Positions 1 through 7,278 of a DNA stretch of 19,983 nt are shown here, piece by piece. This DNA comes from an uncultured Oscillospiraceae bacterium (GTDB lineage Bacteria; Bacillota_A; Clostridia; Oscillospirales; Oscillospiraceae), in NCBI GenBank assembly GCA_910579155.1, contig CAJTTS010000061.1, positions 1-19,983 on the forward strand, read 5' to 3'. Numbering within the stretch: the first letter of the stretch is position 1; each line of letters begins with the position of its first letter. The notes below the pieces were generated by a model. That model saw nothing but the letters and a program-made list of their open reading frames with translations, was not told the DNA's origin and did no database searches. The translations under genes were made by a program, and so were the position numbers.

Positions 1-76
1 ATGGCGTTGCACTACGAAATCGCTATTTCTGAAAATCGTTGCGGTGCGATGGTTTCCGGGAACAGCGTCCTCATTT

Positions 77-1078
77 TCACTGCTCATGGAACGCACACCA
101 CAGCGCCCGCACCCGTTTTTGAACTATATCCCGCGAAGTTTGTTTCTTAGTAAAGAAGTCAAACCCGTGGAATGTTCCGGGCACATCCTCCAGCTGAACC
201 TCTACGCCAGCCGCCCGCAGGGCCTGAGCATAGGCGATCCCCTCATCATGGAGACAGTCAAATTCCTCCACCTCCACATAGGCGGGCGGGAGGCCGGAGA
301 AATCGGAGACCAGCATGGGGGAGACATACTCCGGCGTCCCATTGACCCCATTGCGGAGGTACATCGCCCACATCTTTCGATTCAGCTTTGCGTTCCACAG
401 CGGGCTGTCCGCAAATCGTTTCATAGAGACGGTTCCCATCCGGCTGTCGGTTACGGGATAAATCAGCATCTGGAAGCAGAGTTTTGGCCCGCCCTCGTCC
501 CTGGCCCGGAGGGCACAGGCGGCGGCCAAAGCTCCCCCGGCGCTGTCCCCGCCCACCGCGATCCGCGCCCGGTCTATCCGCAGCTCTGGGGCGTTGTCCC
601 ACACCCAGTGAAGGGCGGCGCAGCAGTCCTCAAACGGGGTGGGAAATGGCGTGGCGTCCGATGTGCGGTAGTGGACGAACACCACCGCACACTGCGCGCC
701 CTGGGCGTACTGGGCCACGTAGCGGTGGATATAGCCCGCGTCCCTAAAGCAGAACCCGCCGCCGTGGAAGTAGACCAAGCAGGGGAGGGCCTGGTCTACG
801 GCTTCCGGGCGGTAGACAGTCAAGCGGATAGGTGTGCCATCTTCCGATGAAATTTGATACTCGCGGCGTTCGATCCCCCTGGGCGGTTCCGGCAGCGCCA
901 TCCAGGACAGCGCCCGGTTGGCCAGCTTCGCCGTGCCCGCGTTCAGCACCCAGCCGGGGACAGTCAGCTTGTTGGCAAAGCGGAGTTCCCTTCGGACGGG
1001 GTATTTCCAATTGCGGTGGATGCACCAACCACCCGCTGCAACTCCTGCCGCCAGCGCCGCCCAATACCGTTTCTTCAT
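77..1078 (-). CDS. Alpha/beta hydrolase, HSL-type esterase/lipase
   Basis: This 333-aa protein belongs to the hormone-sensitive-lipase branch of alpha/beta hydrolases, which hydrolyse carboxyl esters of small acyl substrates. The oxyanion-hole motif HGGGF is at residues 105-109, the nucleophile elbow GDSAGG at 177-182 gives Ser179, and the likely triad partners are Asp274 (in EEFDCLHDEG) and His304 (in GTFHGF). A short hydrophobic stretch at about residues 5-18 with Lys-Lys-Arg before it could anchor the N terminus in the membrane. The length is usual for the family. The start codon lies 6 bp after the stop of the HAD gene with a GGCGG-like ribosome site, so this is the last gene of a dehydrogenase-HAD-esterase operon. 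The substrate cannot be deduced. Confidence 0.9.
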   Translation of the reverse strand: MKKRYWAALAAGVAAGGWCIHRNWKYPVRRELRFANKLTVPGWVLNAGTAKLANRALSWMALPEPPRGIERREYQISSEDGTPIRLTVYRPEAVDQALPCLVYFHGGGFCFRDAGYIHRYVAQYAQGAQCAVVFVHYRTSDATPFPTPFEDCCAALHWVWDNAPELRIDRARIAVGGDSAGGALAAACALRARDEGGPKLCFQMLIYPVTDSRMGTVSMKRFADSPLWNAKLNRKMWAMYLRNGVNGTPEYVSPMLVSDFSGLPPAYVEVEEFDCLHDEGIAYAQALRAAGVEVQLEDVPGTFHGFDFFTKKQTSRDIVQKRVRALWCAFHEQ

Positions 1079-1084
1079 ACCGCC

Positions 1085-1747
1085 TTATCCAAAAATCAGG
1101 CTCAACACCTGTGTCAGATCATCCATGGCCTCCACATCGTCATGCCGCTGATCTCGCCCCCGGAGGAGCAACACCGGCCTGATCCCGGCGCCCCGTGCGC
1201 CCAGCACGTCGGTGTCATAGGAGTCCCCGATGTGGACGGCTTCATCTGACCCGCAGCCGCTGACCCGCAGGACCTCGTCGAAGATCTCCCGGTGGGCTTT
1301 GCAGGCCCGGACGGTGTTCCCGCTGACCACCCCCACCGCCTTCAGCCCATTGCGGCGCAGGGCCTGTTCCATGTAGGGGAGGCCGTTGTTGGTGATGATA
1401 TAGATGGGCACTGGGCACCGCTCAAAGAAGCCGGGGGCGTCCGGGAACACCGGGGCGTTGACCCAGTGGCTGCGGATCAGCCCGATCAGCGCGGTGCGGT
1501 CGTCCGCCAGCCCGATTTGCTCCTCCGCATCGGAAACAATTTGCTCCGCAATCTCGTCCTCGGTGAGATACCTGTCCAGATAGCTGTCCGCCTCATAGCG
1601 GCGGCGGGTGTCTAAGATGAACTTCTGAACCTGCCTGGGGTCATGGAGGGCGCTGTGCTTGCAGAAACGTTCAACGATCTCCGCCATCTCCGGGCTGTGC
1701 TCGTCCGCCGTTGTCCCCATATAGTCGATAAAAACCGCTTTTACCAT
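1085..1747 (-). CDS. HAD-superfamily hydrolase (220 aa)
   Basis: This is a haloacid-dehalogenase-like hydrolase. Motif I is FIDYMGTT with nucleophile Asp8; motif II is IITNN; motif III is the Lys in CKAHREIF; motif IV is HIGDSYDTDVLGA. The cap is a helical C1 insertion between motifs I and II. The start was chosen at the ATG in front of VKAVFIDY because GGAGG lies 7 nt upstream; the open frame continues 30 codons further up but overlaps the dehydrogenase gene. Position +2 after the nucleophile, normally the general-acid Asp of phosphatases, is Met10. This raises the possibility of a non-phosphatase activity or altered chemistry. The gene sits 22 bp after the dehydrogenase stop and 6 bp before the esterase, so co-expression is likely. 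Confidence 0.88.
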   Translation of the reverse strand: MVKAVFIDYMGTTADEHSPEMAEIVERFCKHSALHDPRQVQKFILDTRRRYEADSYLDRYLTEDEIAEQIVSDAEEQIGLADDRTALIGLIRSHWVNAPVFPDAPGFFERCPVPIYIITNNGLPYMEQALRRNGLKAVGVVSGNTVRACKAHREIFDEVLRVSGCGSDEAVHIGDSYDTDVLGARGAGIRPVLLLRGRDQRHDDVEAMDDLTQVLSLIFG

Positions 1748-1769
1748 GTCAGTTCCTCCAATTTTCTGT

Positions 1770-2819
1770 TCAGGGCTCGATGGCCACCTTGATGACTCCG
1801 TCCCGCCGTTGCTCAAACAACTCATAAGCCGCCGCAATATCCGCCAGCGGGTAGGTGTGGGTAATCAGCGGCGTGGTGTCGATCTTACCCTGCTCGATCA
1901 GCTCCAGCGTCCGGGCGCACTGGCACCCGTCCACCCCGCCAGTCTTGAAGGTCAGGTTCTTGCCGTACATCTCAGGCAGAGGGAGTACCTGCGGTCCATC
2001 ATACAGCGCCACCACCGTCACCACTGCGTTGGGCCGGGCACATTCCCAGGCCAGCCGGAAGGTTTCCTCACTGCCCGCCACCTCCAGCACCGCATCGGCT
2101 CCGCCGTGGAAGCTGTGACGGCGGACAAATCCCACTGCCTTCTCCGGCCCAACGGTCAGCACCTGGGGGTAATGGGTCTGAACGAAGGCCCGCCGCTGGG
2201 GGTCGCGTTCGCAGACGATGACCTGCTCCGCCCCCTTCAGCAGAACGCATTGCAGGGTACAGATGCCGGTGGGGCCTGCGCCGATGATCAGCACCGTGTC
2301 CCCAGCGGAGATCGACCCGATATCCGCCGCCCAGTATCCGGTGGCCAGAATATCGCCCACGAACAGGGCCTGCCGGTCTGTGACAGCGTCCGGGATCCTG
2401 GTCAGCCCCTGGTCGGCGTAGGGCACCCGGACATACTCCGCCTGCCCGCCGTCGATGCGGCAGCCCAGCGCCCAGCCGCCGTTGGGATCGGTGCAGTTGT
2501 TCACCCAGCCGTGCTGGCAGAAAAAGCAGTCCCCGCAGAAGGTCTCCACGTTCACCGCCACCCGGTCACCGGGGCGGAGGGTGGAGACGCCGCTGCCCAC
2601 TGACTCCACCACGCCCACCATCTCATGGCCCACGGTGATGCCGGGGATGGCTTTGGGCACACTACCGTGCTTGATGTGCAGGTCACTGGTGCAGATACTG
2701 GCCAGCGTCACCCGGACGATGACGTCCCGGTCATCTTGCAGGACAGGCTTCGGTTTTTCCAGCAATTCGAACCGGCCCCGTTCCACATAGGTATAAGCAA
2801 GCATTTGATCTCTATTCAT
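1770..2819 (-). CDS. Zinc-dependent medium-chain alcohol/polyol dehydrogenase
   Basis: This 349-aa MDR-family oxidoreductase should oxidise a secondary alcohol or polyol (or reduce the matching ketone) with a nicotinamide cofactor in the cytoplasm. Catalytic zinc ligands are Cys43 (ICTSDLH), His65-Glu66 (VGHE) and Asp156. Structural zinc is held by Cys95, Cys98, Cys101 and Cys109. The Rossmann motif GAGPTG is at 180-185, and the acidic Glu204 at the end of the second strand favours NAD(H) over NADP(H). The start at MNRDQ has GAGGTGG upstream; an internal ATG at codon 6 is an alternative. It is the first gene of the three-gene operon ending with the esterase. The family resembles sorbitol, butanediol and threonine dehydrogenases, and the substrate is not determinable here. 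Confidence 0.9.
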   Translation of the reverse strand: MNRDQMLAYTYVERGRFELLEKPKPVLQDDRDVIVRVTLASICTSDLHIKHGSVPKAIPGITVGHEMVGVVESVGSGVSTLRPGDRVAVNVETFCGDCFFCQHGWVNNCTDPNGGWALGCRIDGGQAEYVRVPYADQGLTRIPDAVTDRQALFVGDILATGYWAADIGSISAGDTVLIIGAGPTGICTLQCVLLKGAEQVIVCERDPQRRAFVQTHYPQVLTVGPEKAVGFVRRHSFHGGADAVLEVAGSEETFRLAWECARPNAVVTVVALYDGPQVLPLPEMYGKNLTFKTGGVDGCQCARTLELIEQGKIDTTPLITHTYPLADIAAAYELFEQRRDGVIKVAIEP

Positions 2820-2890
2820 TGGTCAGCCACCTCAAAAAATTTGTGATTTGCACACCCTTTGATGGTATCATGATAACACACATGGCTCCC
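2820..2890 (-). promoter_or_regulatory. Probable promoter/operator region of the dehydrogenase operon
   Basis: This AT-rich gap is the only non-coding DNA in front of the dehydrogenase operon. It contains a perfect 10-bp palindrome TATCATGATA at 2866-2875, about 47 bp before the start codon, which could be an operator or overlap a -10 element. I see no convincing -35/-10 pair, so the promoter assignment rests on position. Confidence 0.3.
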
Positions 2891-2906
2891 GCTGTCGAGA
2901 GACAGC
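2891..2906 (-). terminator. Short hairpin directly after the zinc-finger-like gene
   Basis: A perfect 6-bp stem (GCTGTC/GACAGC) with a TCTC tetraloop begins right after the stop codon of the upstream gene. There is no T-run after it, so it may be a weak terminator or an mRNA 3'-end stabiliser. Confidence 0.3.
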
Positions 2907-3650
2907 TCAACCTTCAGCCCTGAGCTGAAACGGGTTGCGCACCTGAATCAGCTTTGCCGGGAAGGTAACGCCTGCCGACTTCGCGCTTCGAATAAACCGC
3001 TCCATGCAGGTTCCGTGAACCACCTCGCCGGAGGACATCTCATACCGGGGCTGATCCAGGTAGACCGGGCTGCAGCAGAAGGCGCAGGCCACTGTGACGG
3101 AACAGTACAGCTCCACCAGCTTATCCCGGATATCCTGAACGAGCGCCACGCACTCCGCATAGGTCAGGCAGTAGTGCCGCGTGGGGATCTTGCCCCGCTG
3201 CGTCAGGAACAGATGGATTACCGTTTTGGAAACGGTCTGAATGGCGTATCGGAACTCCGGTCCGTGGATCTGTTCCCGCAGGTTGTCGAAATCAAAGGGC
3301 GGCGTATCTCTGGGGAAGCAGCTGTAGTCATAGTCGGCGCAGTCATCGTAAGAAAGTTCACCCCGTTTGATGGCGGGGCGCAGGCACTTCTTGTGAATGA
3401 TTTGGCCGTCACGCAGCAGGCACAGCCGGTTCTGCCGTGTGAACAGCTCCCCGCAGAGGGGGCAGTGGTCGAGGTCGGCATATTTTCCGGATGCCAACGC
3501 CGCTTCCAGCGTGCTTGCGAACAACTCCGCCTCGTCCCGTTCCAAGAGATGCGAGTGGGCGCAGGTACTGCCGCTCCGGCGATTTGTCAGGACGAGCACC
3601 AGCTTTTCATCAGCGGTGATCTGCACCTTGAAAGGGGGTGCCATGTTCAT
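2907..3650 (-). CDS. Unassigned protein with two CxxC...HxxC zinc-binding motifs
   Basis: I do not recognise this 247-aa protein. It shows two similar metal-binding-like blocks: Cys63-x2-Cys66 with His86-x2-Cys89, and Cys189-x2-Cys192 with His212-x2-Cys215. Each C-x2-C is followed about 20 residues later by H-x2-C, a LIM/treble-clef-like spacing. In both blocks the H-x2-C follows a short strand (GQIIHKKC and GEVVHGTC), which suggests an internal duplication. No signal peptide or membrane segment is visible, so it is probably cytoplasmic. The start used has GGAAAGG about 11 nt upstream; a second ATG two codons later is an alternative. It is separated from the dehydrogenase operon by a hairpin. 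Confidence 0.7.
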   Translation of the reverse strand: MNMAPPFKVQITADEKLVLVLTNRRSGSTCAHSHLLERDEAELFASTLEAALASGKYADLDHCPLCGELFTRQNRLCLLRDGQIIHKKCLRPAIKRGELSYDDCADYDYSCFPRDTPPFDFDNLREQIHGPEFRYAIQTVSKTVIHLFLTQRGKIPTRHYCLTYAECVALVQDIRDKLVELYCSVTVACAFCCSPVYLDQPRYEMSSGEVVHGTCMERFIRSAKSAGVTFPAKLIQVRNPFQLRAEG

Positions 3651-3727
3651 GATTATTCAGACCTTTCCAAAAAAGTTTAATGGTTTTGTAACAGTTCCGT
3701 TCGAACTTTCGTAACGAACTCCCGCTA

Positions 3728-3763
3728 TCATAAAACTTGCAAGAGATACTCTTTCTTTTTCAT
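3728..3763 (-). CDS. Possible 11-codon leader ORF
   Basis: The sequence ATGGAGGATAAAATG gives a strong GGAGG ribosome site 5 nt before an ATG that opens an 11-codon frame (MKKKEYLLQVL). It sits about 80 bp upstream of the zinc-finger-like gene and about 20 nt after a GC-rich hairpin. It could be a leader peptide or the truncated start of a lost gene. Nothing beyond the ribosome site supports translation. Confidence 0.3.
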   Translation of the reverse strand: MKKKEYLLQVL

Positions 3764-3782
3764 TTTATCCTCCATCCTCAAA

Positions 3783-3812
3783 GGGCCGGGGCGGTGTGAA
3801 CCGCTCCGGCCC
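3783..3812 (-). terminator. GC-rich hairpin closing the recombinase/phosphoesterase operon
   Basis: The arms GGGCCGGAGCGG and CCGCCCCGGCCC form a 12-bp stem with one A-C mismatch and a 6-nt loop, followed on the minus strand by TTTGAGG. It starts about 37 nt after the stop of the 49-aa gene. The T-tract is short, so termination may be partial. Confidence 0.5.
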
Positions 3813-3849
3813 CTCTTTCTGCATTCTGGCTGCCACCGACTGGAGGCAC

Positions 3850-3999
3850 TCATCTCCCGGCAGTATCCTGTGCCGCATCCTCATCGATGAGCGCGGGGCA
3901 GGATTTTTCATTGGGGATCAGGAGCACACATTCGCCGCCTGTGATCTGACATTCCCAGCCGTGGAACTGGTCTGTTGCTGCGGCATACTGACACCTCAT
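3850..3999 (-). CDS. Small Cys-containing conserved-type protein (49 aa)
   Basis: This short frame starts with an ATG that overlaps the TGA of the metallophosphoesterase gene (ATGA), so it is probably translationally coupled. It encodes a 49-residue protein beginning MRCQYAAATDQFHGWEC, with cysteines at 3, 17, 24 and 34 and an acidic tail. The four cysteines suggest metal binding or a redox role, but I cannot assign a function. From memory, similar small proteins follow metallophosphoesterase genes in mobile elements of Clostridia; that is recall, not a search result. Confidence 0.6.
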   Translation of the reverse strand: MRCQYAAATDQFHGWECQITGGECVLLIPNEKSCPALIDEDAAQDTAGR

Positions 4000-4760
4000 G
4001 CCTGTCCCTCCCCGGCTTCAATCTTGGAAATCTGCTCCCACTGTACCACGAACCGTCCATCGACCACCCGGTTGGTGTGATAGTGTCCGCAGAACCATTG
4101 GCTGAACCGGCACCGCTCTTTGACCGTTTCCAGGAAGTCGGTCAGCCTGTCCGGCTGATAGTCGGGGTTCAGCTCCCTGGTGACGCTGGTGGGGGCGCAG
4201 TGGGTGAGCACGCAGTCCACGCACCATCCGGCCCGCTCCAGATTGGCCTCGGCTTCGGTGTATTCCTCCTCGCTGGGTATCTCCTGGGGCCACCACGACT
4301 TCCCCAGCACCCGGAACCGGGCGTTCATACGCCGCATGGCCCAGTAGCGCCGCTCGAAGTCCGGCGCGGCGGGATCAAGGACGCCGTCCTGGATGTCATG
4401 GGAGGCGGCCCCGCCCATGGTGAACCAGATGAGCCCGCCGATCTCAAAGACCTGCCCTCGCATCAGGTGCAGCACATGGGGCCGCACCACATGGACGCGC
4501 CCGCCGTGCCACTCCTGCTCGGGATAGGCGTTCAGCAGGTCGAAGTTCTCATGGTTCCCGTCCACGAACAGAGTGGTGAAGGGCTTGTCCTCCAGCCAAT
4601 CCAGATGGTGGCCGTCCGCCTGTTCTCCGGCCCATACGCCGCCAAAATCGCCCGCGATGATCATGCAGTCCTCCCGGTTCATGCCCTTCAGCTGGGGGAA
4701 ATTCCTCGTGGTGAACCGCTGGAACCCGCCGTGGGTATCCCCTGTGACATAGATTCTCAT
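3996..4760 (-). CDS. Calcineurin-like metallophosphoesterase (254 aa)
   Basis: The protein has the ordered motifs of a binuclear metallophosphoesterase: GDTHG at residues 7-11, GDFGGVW in the second block, GNHEN in the third, and a C-terminal GHYH. These residues bind two metal ions and hydrolyse phosphomono- or diesters. There is no signal peptide, so it should act in the cytoplasm. Its start overlaps the stop of the third recombinase (ATGA) and its stop overlaps the next small gene, so it belongs to the recombinase operon. The substrate (nucleic acid, nucleotide or phosphoprotein) is unknown. Confidence 0.88.
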   Translation of the reverse strand: MRIYVTGDTHGGFQRFTTRNFPQLKGMNREDCMIIAGDFGGVWAGEQADGHHLDWLEDKPFTTLFVDGNHENFDLLNAYPEQEWHGGRVHVVRPHVLHLMRGQVFEIGGLIWFTMGGAASHDIQDGVLDPAAPDFERRYWAMRRMNARFRVLGKSWWPQEIPSEEEYTEAEANLERAGWCVDCVLTHCAPTSVTRELNPDYQPDRLTDFLETVKERCRFSQWFCGHYHTNRVVDGRFVVQWEQISKIEAGEGQA

Positions 4761-6409
4761 GCACTGACCCTCCTTGTGATTTCGATGACCTCCTGCTCGA
4801 CCTCCGTCCCATCCTTGAAGCGGACGGAGATCCGCTCTGCGTCCAGCACCTTGATGCTACTGATGGTCTGGTAGACCATGCCATCATCAAACTCCGTGAT
4901 GGCGCTGTCCATCTGCTCCAAGGTGTCGGTGATGTCCAGCACCCGGCTGTCGTAGGCGGCATCGGTGCAGCCCTGCCGCACCAGCTCAGCCTTTCGCTCC
5001 AGCATCGCGGTCATAGCGGCGCTCACCTGGGTGAGCTTCTCATCGTACTCGGTGCAGTCCGGCTCCTCCATTGCCAGCTGGAGCAGACTCATTTGTTCCT
5101 CCTGGAGCGCCTTCAGCCGAACCTCCACGGCGGGAAGGGTGAGGCCGCCGTCCTCCGCACCCGCCAGGGCGGCGGAGATGCACTGGGCCAGCAGCTCCTT
5201 TGCCGTCCTCTGCCGGAACATCTCGTTCAGGGCGGACACCACAGCGTCACGCAGTTCCGGCTCCTCCATTGTGGCAGAATCGTGGCAGATCCGCTTTCCG
5301 TGCTCGATGCGGTTGATGCACCGCCAGACGAACCGCTTCTGCCCGTTCGGCATATAGGTCACGCGGCGGTATGGGCTGCCGCACTCCGAGCACACCAGCA
5401 AGCCGCTGAGAACGTATTTCCCGCTGTGTTTGCCCTGCTCGGTTTTCGTTTTGGAGGAGGTTTTCCGCAGGCTGGACCGCCGCGCCATCTCCTCCTGCAC
5501 CCGCTGGAAAGTGACCCGGTCGATGATGGCGGGGTGGCAGTCGTGGACGTAGTATTTGGGGAGCTGGCCCTCATTTTTCACCTGCCGACGGTCGAACAGA
5601 TCCTCCGAGAAGGTTTTTTGCAGGATGGCGTCACCAATATACTTCTCATTTTGCAGGATAGACTTCACCGTGGAGCTGCACCAGGTTTCGCCGCCCTTGA
5701 CGCTTTTGATGCCGTCCGCCATCAGCCCATTGCAGATCTGCTGGTAGCTCTGGCCCATCAAACAGCGGGCGAAGATGCGGCGCACCACCACGGCCTCGTC
5801 CGGGTCGATCTCCGGCTCGCCGTCCGGGCCCGCGCGGTAGCCCAGCAGACTGTCGTAGTGGTAGTATACCACGCCGTCCGCGAACCGCTTGCGGTACCCC
5901 CATTTCACGTTGGTGGACAGGGATTCGCTCTCGGCCTGGGCCTGGCTCATCATGAAGGTGAGGAGCATCTCGTTGTCCAAGTATAGGGTGTTGGTATTTT
6001 CCTTCTCGAAGAACACGCCCACGCCGCACCGCTTCAGGCGGCGGACATATTCCAGCCCTTCCAGGGTATTGCGGCCAAACCGGGAGACCGATTTGGTGAT
6101 CACCAGGTCGATCTTGCCCTTTTCCGCGTCCCGGATCATTTTCATAAATTCCGGGCGCTTTTTGGCGGAGGTGCCGGAGATCCCCCGGTCGGCGTACATC
6201 CGCACCATAGTCCAGTCCTTGTTCCCGGCAATGCGCTGGGTGAAGTAGTCCATCTGGGCGGTGAAGCTGGTCTGCTGCTCCTCGCTGCCAGTGGACACCC
6301 GGCAGTAGGGGGCCACCCGCAGGTGCTGCTTGCGGATGTCCTTTTCGGTGTATTTTGGGTCTGCCGGGGTGACGGTGACCTTCCGCGGGGTTTTCTGCTG
6401 CATCTTCAT
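4757..6409 (-). CDS. Large serine recombinase (third of three)
   Basis: This 550-aa protein is a large serine recombinase, cutting and rejoining att-type DNA sites through a phosphoserine intermediate. The resolvase catalytic domain starts at about residue 31 (VAPYCRVST, nucleophile Ser39) and has the arginine motif KSVSRFGRN (Arg110, Arg113). The recombinase domain follows, then a zinc ribbon with CSEC and a later C...C pair around residues 335-385, and a coiled-coil-rich tail. The start overlaps the stop of the middle recombinase by 4 bp. Together with the two preceding genes it probably integrates and excises the element. The att site is not identifiable from this window alone. Confidence 0.93.
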   Translation of the reverse strand: MKMQQKTPRKVTVTPADPKYTEKDIRKQHLRVAPYCRVSTGSEEQQTSFTAQMDYFTQRIAGNKDWTMVRMYADRGISGTSAKKRPEFMKMIRDAEKGKIDLVITKSVSRFGRNTLEGLEYVRRLKRCGVGVFFEKENTNTLYLDNEMLLTFMMSQAQAESESLSTNVKWGYRKRFADGVVYYHYDSLLGYRAGPDGEPEIDPDEAVVVRRIFARCLMGQSYQQICNGLMADGIKSVKGGETWCSSTVKSILQNEKYIGDAILQKTFSEDLFDRRQVKNEGQLPKYYVHDCHPAIIDRVTFQRVQEEMARRSSLRKTSSKTKTEQGKHSGKYVLSGLLVCSECGSPYRRVTYMPNGQKRFVWRCINRIEHGKRICHDSATMEEPELRDAVVSALNEMFRQRTAKELLAQCISAALAGAEDGGLTLPAVEVRLKALQEEQMSLLQLAMEEPDCTEYDEKLTQVSAAMTAMLERKAELVRQGCTDAAYDSRVLDITDTLEQMDSAITEFDDGMVYQTISSIKVLDAERISVRFKDGTEVEQEVIEITRRVSA

Positions 6410-7275
6410 GCGCTCTGAACCTCCTTTTCCTCTGTGATGATGGTGCCGTTGACCAACTCCAGCTCCACACCTTTCTCTGGTGTGAGCCGGACAGCCCGCA
6501 CAGCTATGGACAGCAAGTCAGCCAGCGTATCGGTATCGGCAGGGCCCTGCTCCAACCGCACCCGGAGCTGTTCCATCTTATGGGCAGAGGTGGGGTCCGG
6601 GAGCTGTGCGTACCGCTGGGCAGCGATGGCGAAGATCAGCTTTTTCATGTACTCGGGCGTTTCAGTGCCCCGGTTGAAGGCCATGGTGAGCTCGTTCTGG
6701 AGCCGGATGGCGTCCATGTTGGGCGCGGTCTGCTGGAAAACTGGGGCGGTGAGCAGGTGGGGTGATTGGGCCAGCTCCCGGAGCCGCCCATCCACCAGCT
6801 CGGCCAGCATCTCGTCACTGATGGAGATGCTTTGTCCGCAGTCCGGGCTCTGACATTTCCAATGCACTCGGCCATGGGAGCGGGTGCCCCGCGCCGTCCT
6901 GCCGCCGCACAGGGCGCAGACGGTCTTGCCCTGGATAGGCTGTATCTCAGTGGCCAGCGGGGCGTATGTATTGCGCTCAGTGCGCTGGCGCTGGGCGGCG
7001 GCGAAGTCCTCATCGGGAACCAGCCGGGGCCAGCCGTCCGCGCCGGTGTATTTGGCATTTTCCAGGATACGTTTGACCATATTTTTGTTCCAGCCCGCCG
7101 TGTGCTGGTGGTAGCGGATGCCCTGATGGGTCATCTCCTCCGCAATAGCGAGGAGGGAGGCCCCGGCCTGATACTGGCCGAAGATGTACTTTACCGCGTC
7201 CGCTTCCTGGGGCTGGGGTTGAACCACGCCGCCCCGGATCATGTATCCGAAGGGGACCTTTCTCTGCCATGCCAT
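6406..7275 (-). CDS. Recombinase-family protein lacking the catalytic domain (second of three)
   Basis: This 289-aa protein begins directly in the recombinase DNA-binding domain (MAWQRKVPFGYMIRGG) and carries the conserved WNKNMVKRILENAKYTG segment. It continues with a zinc ribbon (CALC...C...C at about 112-140) and a C-terminal helical region. No resolvase domain or nucleophilic serine precedes it: the upstream gene stops only 3 bp before this start. Because both its neighbours are complete recombinases and the genes overlap or abut, it is more likely a dedicated accessory DNA-binding subunit than debris. It may set site choice or directionality. Confidence 0.85.
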   Translation of the reverse strand: MAWQRKVPFGYMIRGGVVQPQPQEADAVKYIFGQYQAGASLLAIAEEMTHQGIRYHQHTAGWNKNMVKRILENAKYTGADGWPRLVPDEDFAAAQRQRTERNTYAPLATEIQPIQGKTVCALCGGRTARGTRSHGRVHWKCQSPDCGQSISISDEMLAELVDGRLRELAQSPHLLTAPVFQQTAPNMDAIRLQNELTMAFNRGTETPEYMKKLIFAIAAQRYAQLPDPTSAHKMEQLRVRLEQGPADTDTLADLLSIAVRAVRLTPEKGVELELVNGTIITEEKEVQSA

Positions 7276-7278
7276 GGT

